In this document: positions 22,255 through 30,112 of the stretch, piece after piece
How the letters are laid out: each line of letters begins with the position of its first letter
Numbering within the stretch: position 1 is the stretch's first letter
Virus record (IMG/VR): IMGVR_UViG_3300034631_000056
Span: 1-41,138 of that record
Direction: 5' to 3' (one strand)
Length of the DNA stretch: 41,138 bases
DNA from: a virus
Position numbers and translations under genes: made by a program
The notes under the pieces: generated by a model
What the model saw: the letters and a program-made list of their open reading frames with translations, nothing else
What the model was told of the DNA's origin: nothing
The model's database searches: none

Positions 22255-22898
22255 CGATCGAGGAAATGCGCGCGCTGCTCGGCCTCGGTCCCGAGTTCTC
22301 CGACGCCTATGTCGCGAACGCCTACGCCGAATATATCGGCGCGGGCGGCGGGGCTGCCGGCGACGTCGAGCTGATCCCGCTGGCGATCGTGAAAAAGCAC
22401 CTGCGGCTGGAGGCCGACGACGACGCCGAGGACGATCTCGTCGCGCTCTATCTGGCTGCGGCCATCGCGCATCTCGACGGCCGCGACGGCTGGCTCGGTC
22501 GCGCCCTCGTCGAGCGCGTCTACGTGCAGACCTTCGCCGGCTTCGAGTGCGCCGGTCGGCTGCCCTATCCGCCGCTGGTGGCTGTCACCGGCGTGGAGCG
22601 GCGCGAGGGCGACCTCTGGCTGCCGATCGCGGCCGATCAGTGGGACGTGGTCGACGATCGCCTGGTGCCAGTCGCGGGCGGCCGCTGGCCAGCCGGTGCG
22701 GCACGGGTCACGTACCGCGCCGGCTACGACCCGGAGGCCGGGCGCCCGCTGCCGAAGGCGTTGCAGGCCGCCATCCTGATCATGACGGCCGACCTCTTCC
22801 GCAACCGCGGCGAGGTGGCGTCGACCACCACCTCGCGGGTCTCGATGTCCGCATCGGTGGAAGCGCTGCTGTCCCCGTTCCGGATCTGGCGCGTCTGA
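22251..22898 (+). CDS. Head-tail connector (gp6-like), 215 aa
   Basis: GTG start overlapping the upstream stop. IPLAIVKKHLRLEADDDAED and LVALYLAAAIAHLDGRDGWL are the helical start typical of HK97 gp6/gp15-type adaptors, here preceded by about 45 extra residues; a beta region (YPPLVAVTGVERREGDLWLP) and VTYRAGYDPEAGRPLPKALQ, AILIMTADLFRNR follow. It docks under the portal. The frame has no other plausible start. Confidence 0.9.
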   Translation: MTIEEMRALLGLGPEFSDAYVANAYAEYIGAGGGAAGDVELIPLAIVKKHLRLEADDDAEDDLVALYLAAAIAHLDGRDGWLGRALVERVYVQTFAGFECAGRLPYPPLVAVTGVERREGDLWLPIAADQWDVVDDRLVPVAGGRWPAGAARVTYRAGYDPEAGRPLPKALQAAILIMTADLFRNRGEVASTTTSRVSMSASVEALLSPFRIWRV

Positions 22899-23236
22899 TG
22901 ATGGGGCTGGATGCCGGGGAGCTGGACCGCCGGGTGACGTTCTACCGCCGCCCGGTCGATGACGACGGCTTCTCGTCTTCGCCCGGAGCGCCGGTGGAGG
23001 CGGGGAAGCGCTGGGCGAAGAAGACCGACATCGGCGATGCCGAGCGGATCTCCGCAGCGGCGCAGCAGCAGGTGGTCTCGGCACGCTTCCTGCTGCGCTA
23101 CGACGGCTTGACCCGGCAGATCGCGCCGGAGTGGCAGATGGTCTGCGATGGCCTGCGCTACGAGGTGGTCGGGATCAAGGAAGTCCGCGGCACGCGCGTC
23201 GCGGTCGAGATCACGACGTCGGCATTGCGCTCGTGA
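22898..23236 (+). CDS. Head closure/head-tail adaptor, 112 aa
   Basis: TGATG overlap with the connector. GELDRRVTFYRRPVDDDGFS, then VEAGKRWAKKTDI, ARFLLRYDGLTRQIAPEWQM and EVVGIKEVRGTRVAVEIT are the beta-barrel signature of the SPP1 gp16/HK97-type stopper proteins (phage head-tail joining). It seals the head channel. It is followed by a GTGA overlap. Confidence 0.9.
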   Translation: MMGLDAGELDRRVTFYRRPVDDDGFSSSPGAPVEAGKRWAKKTDIGDAERISAAAQQQVVSARFLLRYDGLTRQIAPEWQMVCDGLRYEVVGIKEVRGTRVAVEITTSALRS

Positions 23237-23646
23237 AGACCGGCATGAAGATCGAAGGCTTCGAGGAGGCGGACGCCAACCTCGAAGCCTTGGCCGCGCT
23301 CAGCGACGCCGAGGCGCTGGTGGCGCTTGGGATCGATGCCCTGCAGCCCGTCGCCGACACGGCGCGCGGCATAGTTCGCCGTCGCACCGGGCGGCTGGCA
23401 CAGTCGATCGGCGTGGGCACGCGGCTCAGCCCGCGCCAGGCCGCGCTGAGCGCGCCCGAGCGAGGGACGGTCGAGATCTACGTCGGGCCGGGATCGATGC
23501 CGCAGGCCATCACGGAGGAGTTCGGGACCGTCAACGAGGCCGGGCATCCGTACCTGCGCCCAGCCTGGGACACGCGCCTCGCCGATGTGCTGGCTCGCCT
23601 CCGGCAGGGAGCGGCGACGCGGCTTCAGCGGATCACGAAGGGCTGA
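23233..23646 (+). CDS. HK97-gp10-type neck protein, 137 aa
   Basis: GTG start overlapping the adaptor stop. Typical features: EGFEEADANLEALAALSDAE at the start, ALQPVADTARGIVRRRTGRL (the A-x-x-x-VRRRTG-x-L motif of the family), IYVGPGS, EEFGTVNEAGHPYLRPAWDT. It joins the neck and tail. No anomalies. Confidence 0.92.
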   Translation: MKTGMKIEGFEEADANLEALAALSDAEALVALGIDALQPVADTARGIVRRRTGRLAQSIGVGTRLSPRQAALSAPERGTVEIYVGPGSMPQAITEEFGTVNEAGHPYLRPAWDTRLADVLARLRQGAATRLQRITKG

Positions 23647-23650
23647 CGCG

Positions 23651-24025
23651 ATGGAGGAGGCGTTCCGTGCCGCGCTGCTGGCCTACAACGGGCTGACGGC
23701 GCTCGTCGGCACCCGCATCGACTGGGGTGAGCGGGCGGGGCTGTTGCCGAGCGTTCGCCTTCTGCTGGTCAGCGGCGTGCCGCTCTACACCTACGGCGGC
23801 CGGGTGAGCCTGACGCCGTACCGCGTCCAGGCCGACTGCTTCGGCGCGCGCTACGGCGCCGCCAAGGCTGTCGCCCGCGCCGTCCAGGGCGCCTGCGACA
23901 CGCTGTCGCGCCCAGTCTGGGATGCCTGTTTCGTCGAAGCCGAGCGCGACGATCAGGAGAGGGATGCCGGCGGCACCCTCGTCCATCGCACCTCGCTCGA
24001 TCTTCGCCTCTGGCACCACTCGTAA
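23651..24025 (+). CDS. Tail completion protein (DUF3168), 124 aa
   Basis: The ATG lies four bases after the upstream stop with no strong Shine-Dalgarno (GACGCG). EEAFRAALLAYNGLTALVGT, RIDWG, VSLTPYRVQADCFGARYGAA and HRTSLDLRLWH fit the gp17-like tail terminator family. It caps the tail tube and joins it to the neck. Confidence 0.9.
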   Translation: MEEAFRAALLAYNGLTALVGTRIDWGERAGLLPSVRLLLVSGVPLYTYGGRVSLTPYRVQADCFGARYGAAKAVARAVQGACDTLSRPVWDACFVEAERDDQERDAGGTLVHRTSLDLRLWHHS

Positions 24026-24040
24026 GGAAGGAGTCCCGCT

Positions 24041-24475
24041 ATGCCCGCCACCACGGCCATCACCGGCCTCGGCATCAAGTTCGGCATCAAGGCCACGGCG
24101 AACGCCACGACCTACACCGACGTCGCCGAGGTCTTCGACATCACCCCGCCGCAGGAGATGGACGACGAGATCGAGGCGACGCACTACCAATCGCCGGACG
24201 GATTCAAGGAGTTCATCGGCGGCCTCACCGATCCCGGCGAGTGCACCTTCTCGCTCAACTACGTGCCCGGCAACTCGGCGGAGCAGCTGATCCTGGCCAC
24301 GAAGGCGACGCGCAAGGCGCGCGGCGTCCGGCTGACCTGGCCGAACGGCTACACCTGGACGTTCGATCTGCTGATCCGCGGCTTCCAGCCCACCGCGCCG
24401 CTCAACGATCGGCTGACCGCCGAGGTGACCGGCCGCGTCAGCGGCTCGATCGCGCGCGCCGCGGCCAGCGTCTGA
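24041..24475 (+). CDS. Major tail tube protein, 144 aa
   Basis: AAGGAG is well placed before the ATG. ITGLGIKFGIKATANATTYT, VAEVFDITPPQEMDDEIEAT, YQSPDGFKEFIGGLTDPGEC, WTFDLLIRGFQPTAP form the beta-sandwich of siphovirus tail tube proteins. Hexamers stack to form the tail tube. Next comes the chaperone pair as usual. Confidence 0.92.
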   Translation: MPATTAITGLGIKFGIKATANATTYTDVAEVFDITPPQEMDDEIEATHYQSPDGFKEFIGGLTDPGECTFSLNYVPGNSAEQLILATKATRKARGVRLTWPNGYTWTFDLLIRGFQPTAPLNDRLTAEVTGRVSGSIARAAASV

Positions 24476-24486
24476 GGAACGGGCGC

Positions 24487-24846
24487 ATGGCAAACGCGAT
24501 CAAGGGCGAGGCCAGCTTCCTGGCTGCCGGCAAGACGTGGACGCTCGTCTACGACTTCAACGCCCTGTGCACGATCGAGAGCGAGCTGGCCGTCGACGTC
24601 GCGAGCGTCGGCGACCGGCTCGCCAGCCCCTCCATGATCCGGTCCGTGTTCCGGATCGGGCTGGAGGCGCGTCACGGCGCGATCTCCGACATCGAGGCCG
24701 GCAACCTCATCCACGACATGGGACCGGACGCTGCCGCCGACGTGATCGCGCGGGCGTTCAAGGCGGCCTTCCCCGACGCTGCGGCGAGTGCGGAGGGAAA
24801 GGCTCAGTCGAGGAAGAAGAAGCCTGGGACTGGTCCCGAGCGCTGA
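24487..24846 (+). CDS. Tail assembly chaperone, short form (gpG-like)
   Basis: 119 aa. FLAAGKTWTLVYDFNALCTI, ESELAVDVASVGDRLASPSM, RSVFRIGLEARHG match the GTA-type tail chaperone family (TAC_11). The ORF ends at 24844-24846 after a basic RKKK stretch. The lambda heptamer G GGA AAG occurs in frame at 24795-24801, so a fraction of ribosomes should slip -1 and make the longer fused form. It would coat the tape measure before tube assembly. Confidence 0.9.
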   Translation: MANAIKGEASFLAAGKTWTLVYDFNALCTIESELAVDVASVGDRLASPSMIRSVFRIGLEARHGAISDIEAGNLIHDMGPDAAADVIARAFKAAFPDAAASAEGKAQSRKKKPGTGPER

Positions 24847-25145
24847 CGATCTGGGCGGAGCTGGACCTCGGCTCCCCCGATGCCTTCTGGCGATCCACGC
24901 CGCGGCAGATGCTCCTCCTGGCGGAGGGCAGGCGGCGAGCGGCGGAGGTGTCGCAGCAGGACCGCGCCTGGCTGGCTTGGCACATCGCCGCCTTCCAGCG
25001 CGCGAAGAAGATGCCGCGCCTGTCGGAACTGAGCGGGAAGAAGAAGGCTGCGGTGAAGCGGCGCCGCGGAATGTCGATCGACCAGCTGCAGACGATGGCC
25101 GCGATGTGGGCGGCGGCAACGCCGAAGGAAGGGGGTGACGTATGA
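24487..25145 (+). CDS. Tail assembly chaperone, -1 frameshift fusion (gpG-T-like)
   Basis: Slippage at GGGAAAG (24795-24801, in-frame codons GGA AAG) joins residues 1-105 of the short form to a 114-codon extension read from 24801 in the -1 frame (GSVEEEEAWDWSRAL, then TIWAELDLGSPDAFWRSTPR, QMLLLAEGRRRAAEVSQQDR), giving about 219 aa and ending at 25143-25145. The extension has no credible independent start and ends in an ATGA overlap with the tape measure gene. The W-x-x-x-W pattern and basic end resemble T-domains of other tail chaperones. Confidence 0.85.
24795..24801 (+). promoter_or_regulatory. Programmed -1 frameshift slippery site
   Basis: GGGAAAG in frame as G GGA AAG, the same heptamer used by phage lambda for gpG/gpGT. 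The downstream frame opens for 114 codons. A GC-rich region follows, but I did not identify a stimulatory structure with certainty. Confidence 0.85.
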
Positions 25146-28100
25146 GCCAGGGAGCAGTGATCGGCGCGCTGCGCGGCGTCCTCGTCCTCGATGCCAGCGA
25201 CTGGAGTCCGGCGATCAGCCGCGCGCGCGGCGATCTCAGTGGCCTCCGCGGCGCGCTGCAGGACGTCGCGCGCGTCGTGGAGAGCCTGGGGGAGAAGATG
25301 CGCTCCGCTGGCGTCGGCCTCACCGCTGGCATCAGCGCGCCGCTGGCGGCCGTGGCTGTCACATCGAACAAGGCGGCCAGCAGCTTCGAAGCCGCGATGA
25401 AGACGGTGGAGAGCGCGCTCGGGCGCGTCAGCGGCCGGGAGTTGAAGGCGCTCTCCGATCAGGCGCGCGCGCTCGGTCCCGCCGTGGGGAAGAGCGCCGT
25501 GGAGGCGGTGGAGGGCATGGACGCGCTCGCGCGCGCCGGCCTCAACACGTCGCAGATCCTGGGCGGCGGGCTGAAGAGTACGCTCGACCTCGCGGCGGCC
25601 GGCATGGCGGATGTGGCGCCTTCCGCGGCGCTCGTCACCGACGCGATGGGACAGTTCAAGCTGACCGCCTCGCAGCTGCCCTACGTCGTCGGCAGCGTCG
25701 TCGGCGCGCTCGACGCCAGCAAGTTCGGCTTCGTCGATTTCCAGCAAGCGGTCGCGCAGGGGGGCGGCGCGGCCGCCTCGGCGAGCATGAGCTTCCGCGA
25801 TTTCTCCACCGCCATCGCCGCGACCAGCACGCAGTTCTCCAGCGGCAGCGACGCCGGCACGAGCTTCAAGACCTACCTGTCTCGCCTGGTGCCCGCCTCC
25901 AATGAGGCCGCCGCGGCGATGAAGGCGCTCAACATCAACTTCTTCGACGCGGACGGGCGGATGAAGCCGCTCGCCGATCAGGCCGAGCTGCTGAAGACGG
26001 CCTTCGCCGGGCTGTCCGACGAGACGAAGAAGTCGGCGCTGACGAAGATCTTCGGCGACGATGCGTTTCGCACCGCGCTCGGCCTCATGGAGCAGGGGCG
26101 GCAGGGCGTCGAGCGCCTGCAGGAGACGATCGCGAAGGGTGACGTCGAGGGCAAGATCGCCAAGCGCCTCGAAGGCGAGGCTGCCGCGGCGAACCGCCTG
26201 TCGAACGCGTGGGAGTCGGTGCGCATCTCGATCGGTCAGGCAGGCCTGACCGAACTCATCACGTCGGTGAAGAACGCCTTTGCCAGTATGCTGGAGTCGT
26301 TCGCCGCAGCGCCCCCGCTGATCCTGAAGATCGGCGTGGCCTTCGGCGCCATCGCCGCGGCGGCCGGCCCCCTCCTGCTGGTGCTGACGCAGATCGGCGC
26401 GTTCATCATTCCGCTCGTCGCTGCTCGCTTCGGCCTCCTCGGTCTCGCGCTCAGCGCGCTGGTCAATCCGCTCGGCACCGTCGCCATGCTGGTGGCGCGG
26501 CTCATCACCACCTTCGCGCAGGGCGCCATCATCGCTCGCACCGCGGCGTTGATGGCGGGCCTGCTGTCGCCGATGATCGTGGTGACCGCCGCGCTGACCG
26601 CGCTGACCTACGCCTGGCAGGCCAACGAGGCGCGGGTCGCCGCTTCTCGCGCCGAGCAGGACCGCCTGCGCAACACCATGAACGGCGCGAAGCCAGCGCT
26701 CGACAAGGTGGCGCTCGCGGTCGCCGACATGACCGGCAAGACGGGGGAGGCGGCGAAGGCGGCGCGCGACCATGCCAACGCGCTACTGTCGGAGGCGCGG
26801 GCGGCCGTGATCGCGGCGCAGGCGCTCGCGCGCAAGCGGATCGCCGCGGCGCAGGCGGCCGTCACCGACGCGAAGACGAAGAAGGCCGAGGTGGATGAGC
26901 GCGTGTCGCGCGGCGGCTTCCTGTCGAAGGGCGTCAACGCGGGCGCCCGGATCGAAGCGGTGAACGCGGAGAAGGCGGCGCGGCTGGCGGTGGAGGAGAT
27001 GAACGCCGCTGCCGATGGCTTCCAGCAGGCGAAGAGCGCCTGGTCCGACATGAACAAGGCGATCAACGCGCCGGCCCCCACCGTGCGGACGGTCAGCCTC
27101 GAAGAGGTCAAGGCGCCGAGGACGCCGAAGGTCGCGAAGACGGCGGTGCCGGGCGGCACCTACGCGGCCGAGAACCGCGAGCAGCTGCAGCTCCAGGCCG
27201 ACCTCGATACGGCGCGGGCGCGCGGCGACCGGGCGGCCGAGAAGGCGTTGCAGGATCGCATGGCGCTCTCGCAGCAGATCGAGGCCTATCAGCGCACCGG
27301 CCTGTCGCTCGACCAGGCGCGCGTCGCCGCGCAGCGGGACATGTCCGCCATTGCCACGGCGCGTGGCGAAGCGGTCGCGCGCGAGATCGCCGAGACGCAG
27401 GCGGCCGTGGCCGTCGAGGCCGCGCGGCTCGGCGCCGATCAGCAGGTGATCGAGGCGCTGGAGCGGCAGGAAGAGCTGAAGCGCCGGATCGCCGGCTATT
27501 ACGAGCTGACGAAGAACCTCGCCGAGGCGACCCGGCTGGCCGAGGCCGACCAGGCAAAGATCGACGGCGCGCGAGCGGCGGTGCGCCAGCGCTGGTTCGA
27601 AGACGATGCGCGGGACCGCGCCGTGCAGCTGGCGCAGGCTCGTGGCGACAGCGAAGAGCGCATTCGGCAACTCCAGCGCGAAGTGGAGCTGCGCCAGCGT
27701 GCGCGCGACCTGCAGGGGCAGGGCGTCCCGGAAGCGGATGCCATGGCTCGCGCCACCACGGAGTGGGACGAGGAGAACCGCGCCCGCATGGTCGGCAACG
27801 TCCGCGCGACCTTCCAGGAGGGCATGCGCGCGGCGATGGACGGGAACATCGGCGACTTCATGAAGAACTGGTGGCGTGACCGCGTGGCGAAGGGGATGGA
27901 GGAGGCGATCAACTCGCTCGCCGACCTCGTGTCGCGGCTGTTCTCCAACATCGGCAAGGGCGCCAGCGGCGGATCCTCGGGCGGCGGCATCCTTGGCGCG
28001 CTCGGGTCCGTGTTCGGCTCGATCGCCGGCGCCAAGGGCAAGTCGGGCGGCTTCACCAATGTGCCCGCGTTCAACATCGCCCCGCCGATCGTGGCGCCGA

Positions 28101-28408
28101 TCGACGTCACGTCCTCGCTGCCGGGCTTTGCGACCGGCGGGTCGTTCCGCGTCGGCGGCATGTCGGGGGTGGACCGCAACGTCATCGCCTTCCGGGCCAC
28201 GAAGGGCGAGATGGTGGACATCCGGAAGCCTGGTGCCGACGCCGGCGTCCAGCGCCTGATGGTCGTTCCGTCTCCCTATTTCGACGTCGCCGCTGCCGAC
28301 GCTGCAGCCCCGTCGATCCAGCAGATGGGCGTCCGCGCTGCGGCCGGCGGTAGCGCGATGGCGCGTGCCGACATGGCCCGCTCGGTTCGGCGGAAGATCC
28401 GCCGATGA
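25142..28408 (+). CDS. Tail tape measure protein, 1088 aa
   Basis: ATGA overlap with the chaperone extension. Residues about 80-290 match the TP901-type tape measure domain (AAMKTVESALGRVSGRELKA, LSDQARALGPAVGKSAVEAV, MDALARAGLNTSQILGG). Hydrophobic helices lie at about 385-495 (LILKIGVAFGAIAAAAGPLL, LVNPLGTVAMLVARLITTFA), typical of tape measures that insert into the host membrane. Long helical coiled segments follow (650-890) and the C-terminal part is Gly/Ser-rich. By the usual 1.5 angstrom per residue rule the tail would be about 160 nm long (estimate from family knowledge). Confidence 0.95.
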   Translation: MSQGAVIGALRGVLVLDASDWSPAISRARGDLSGLRGALQDVARVVESLGEKMRSAGVGLTAGISAPLAAVAVTSNKAASSFEAAMKTVESALGRVSGRELKALSDQARALGPAVGKSAVEAVEGMDALARAGLNTSQILGGGLKSTLDLAAAGMADVAPSAALVTDAMGQFKLTASQLPYVVGSVVGALDASKFGFVDFQQAVAQGGGAAASASMSFRDFSTAIAATSTQFSSGSDAGTSFKTYLSRLVPASNEAAAAMKALNINFFDADGRMKPLADQAELLKTAFAGLSDETKKSALTKIFGDDAFRTALGLMEQGRQGVERLQETIAKGDVEGKIAKRLEGEAAAANRLSNAWESVRISIGQAGLTELITSVKNAFASMLESFAAAPPLILKIGVAFGAIAAAAGPLLLVLTQIGAFIIPLVAARFGLLGLALSALVNPLGTVAMLVARLITTFAQGAIIARTAALMAGLLSPMIVVTAALTALTYAWQANEARVAASRAEQDRLRNTMNGAKPALDKVALAVADMTGKTGEAAKAARDHANALLSEARAAVIAAQALARKRIAAAQAAVTDAKTKKAEVDERVSRGGFLSKGVNAGARIEAVNAEKAARLAVEEMNAAADGFQQAKSAWSDMNKAINAPAPTVRTVSLEEVKAPRTPKVAKTAVPGGTYAAENREQLQLQADLDTARARGDRAAEKALQDRMALSQQIEAYQRTGLSLDQARVAAQRDMSAIATARGEAVAREIAETQAAVAVEAARLGADQQVIEALERQEELKRRIAGYYELTKNLAEATRLAEADQAKIDGARAAVRQRWFEDDARDRAVQLAQARGDSEERIRQLQREVELRQRARDLQGQGVPEADAMARATTEWDEENRARMVGNVRATFQEGMRAAMDGNIGDFMKNWWRDRVAKGMEEAINSLADLVSRLFSNIGKGASGGSSGGGILGALGSVFGSIAGAKGKSGGFTNVPAFNIAPPIVAPIDVTSSLPGFATGGSFRVGGMSGVDRNVIAFRATKGEMVDIRKPGADAGVQRLMVVPSPYFDVAAADAAAPSIQQMGVRAAAGGSAMARADMARSVRRKIRR

Positions 28409-29010
28409 GCGTGCTGCTGCCCACTACGCCCAGCCCGACCGATGGGACCGAGCCGTCCTATCTCGACTGGGGTGGCACCCTACGGCCGATCTTCGGCGGC
28501 TCGCTCCAGAAGCTGCGCCGGCTCGGCGACCGGTTCGCGCTGTCGGTGGTCATGCCGCCCATGTTCACCGCGGAGGCTGGCATGCTGTGGGTGGCGCGGC
28601 TGATCGCTGCGCGCCGCGCGGGCGGGGCGGTGCTGCCCTGGCCGCAGCCGGGCTTCACGCCGCCACCCTCGGGTGCACCGCGCGTCGCCGGCGCCGGGCA
28701 GAGCGGCTCGCTGCTGACGATCGAGGGGTTCAGTCCGGTCGACTACGTCGTCCGCGAAGGCCAGTTCTTCTCCATCATCCACGGCGGTCGCCGCTACCTC
28801 CACCAGGCGGCGGAAAGCCGGGCCGCGGTCGATGGTCGAATTACCGCCCTGGCAATCCAGCCCATGCTCCGCATCTCGCCCGCGAATCTCGCCGTCTGCG
28901 AGTTCGACGAGCCGAAGATCGAGGGCATGCTGGGCGGCGACGAACAGACGTGGACGCCCAGCACCGCGCGCACGATCGGCCTGACCTTCAGCATCACGGA
29001 GACCAAATGA
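28405..29010 (+). CDS. Distal tail/tail-tip protein, 201 aa
   Basis: ATGA overlap with the tape measure. LDWGGTLRPIFGGSLQKLRR, LGDRFALSVVMPPMFTAEAG, and SLLTIEGFSPVDYVVREGQF, FSIIHGGRRYLHQA fit a distal-tail-like protein just after the tape measure in alphaproteobacterial siphophages. Beta-rich, with no signal peptide. I know no fixed name for this exact family. Confidence 0.7.
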   Translation: MSVLLPTTPSPTDGTEPSYLDWGGTLRPIFGGSLQKLRRLGDRFALSVVMPPMFTAEAGMLWVARLIAARRAGGAVLPWPQPGFTPPPSGAPRVAGAGQSGSLLTIEGFSPVDYVVREGQFFSIIHGGRRYLHQAAESRAAVDGRITALAIQPMLRISPANLAVCEFDEPKIEGMLGGDEQTWTPSTARTIGLTFSITETK

Positions 29011-29675
29011 GCCAGCTGACGCCGCAGCTCGACGCGAAGCTGCGCACCGATGCGCCGGTCGTCTTCGGCGCAGTGACGGTTTCGCTGCCGGACTATGAGG
29101 TGAACCTGCTCGACGGCTCCGGCGTGCTGGCGTTCGGCGGCCGGACCTACGTCGGAGACGACGCCACCTTCGGCACGATCTCCGAAGTCGAAGACCTGAC
29201 CGATGGCGCCGGCGATAGCGCGCCCGCGTTCAGCATGACGCTGCTGCCGGCGAGCGACGCAGCAGCGGCGACGCTCGCCCGCCCGCAGATGCAAGGCTCG
29301 CCCGTCATGGTGTGGATCGGCGCGGTCGACGAGCTGACAGGCATGGCCGTGCCCGACCCGCACCTGATCTTCGTGGGCGAACTCGACGTGCCGACGCTCC
29401 GATCGTCGGAGCATGGTCGCGCGCTCGACTACGAGGTGACTTCGGTCTTCGAACGACTCTTCGAGGATGACGAGAGCGCGCGCCTGTCGCCCGGTCACCA
29501 CCGCAGCATCTTCCCGAACGAGGCGGGGCTGGATTACGTGACCGGCGTGTCCCAGCCGGTCTACTGGGGCATCGCGGGCAATCCGTCCGCGATCTCCTAC
29601 CAGAACGGCGCCGGGCTGCTCGGCGGGGTTGGCGGCGTCTTCCTCGATCGCATCGCGGAGATGCAGTCGCGATGA
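29007..29675 (+). CDS. Tail-tip/hub-associated protein, 222 aa
   Basis: The ATG at 29007 overlaps the previous TGA; the frame extends upstream to 28365 only inside the neighbour. Beta-rich: VVFGAVTVSLPDYEVNLLDG, VLAFGGRTYVGDDATFGTIS, DYEVTSVFERLFEDDESARL, SPGHHRSIFPNEAGLDYVTG. It sits where lambda encodes gpL-like tip proteins, and a hub role is inferred from position. It could also be a DUF2163-like tail protein. Confidence 0.7.
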   Translation: MSQLTPQLDAKLRTDAPVVFGAVTVSLPDYEVNLLDGSGVLAFGGRTYVGDDATFGTISEVEDLTDGAGDSAPAFSMTLLPASDAAAATLARPQMQGSPVMVWIGAVDELTGMAVPDPHLIFVGELDVPTLRSSEHGRALDYEVTSVFERLFEDDESARLSPGHHRSIFPNEAGLDYVTGVSQPVYWGIAGNPSAISYQNGAGLLGGVGGVFLDRIAEMQSR

Positions 29676-30103
29676 CCGATTCGCTGGTGAGGCGCACGGC
29701 CGCGGCGCAGAAGACGCTCGACACCTGGTCCAAGCGGCCGATGAAGCTGGGGTCTTCCGACTGCGTCCGTATGGCCGCCAGCCACCTGCGGCTGCTGGGC
29801 TACAAGGTGCGGCTTCCGAACTCCGGCTCGTACCGGACCGTGCGGAGCGCCACGAAGGCGCTCCAGGCGGCCGGCTACGCCAGCCTGGAGCAGGCGCTCG
29901 ACGCGCATGGCCTGGAACGGATCGCCCCGGCCGCGGCGATCGTGGGCGACATCCTGATGCTACCCGGCGTCGACAAGCTGGGCGGCCTGACGGTCGCGCT
30001 CGGCAACGGCCGCGTCGTCGGCTGGCACGAGTGCGCGGCCGGCGGAGCGGTGGTGCTGCAGCCTGTCGAATACGTCGCCGCTTGGCGCGCCGAGCCGCGG
30101 TAG
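29672..30103 (+). CDS. Tail cell-wall peptidase-like protein (DUF6950), 143 aa
   Basis: ATGA overlap. Cys31 in SSDCVRMAA and His119 in RVVGWHE are placed as in NlpC/P60-type peptidases, and GDILMLPGVDKLGGLTVALG is the central strand region. In phages this family stands between the hub protein and the J-like protein (lambda gpK position) and would open peptidoglycan during DNA entry. Activity is not proven by the sequence. Confidence 0.8.
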   Translation: MTDSLVRRTAAAQKTLDTWSKRPMKLGSSDCVRMAASHLRLLGYKVRLPNSGSYRTVRSATKALQAAGYASLEQALDAHGLERIAPAAAIVGDILMLPGVDKLGGLTVALGNGRVVGWHECAAGGAVVLQPVEYVAAWRAEPR

Positions 30104-30112
30104 GAGCTGGCC

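Noticed and set aside
24758-26773. 671-codon open frame on the - strand
   Set aside because: Antisense of the tape measure gene; Arg/Gly/His-rich without recognisable domains.
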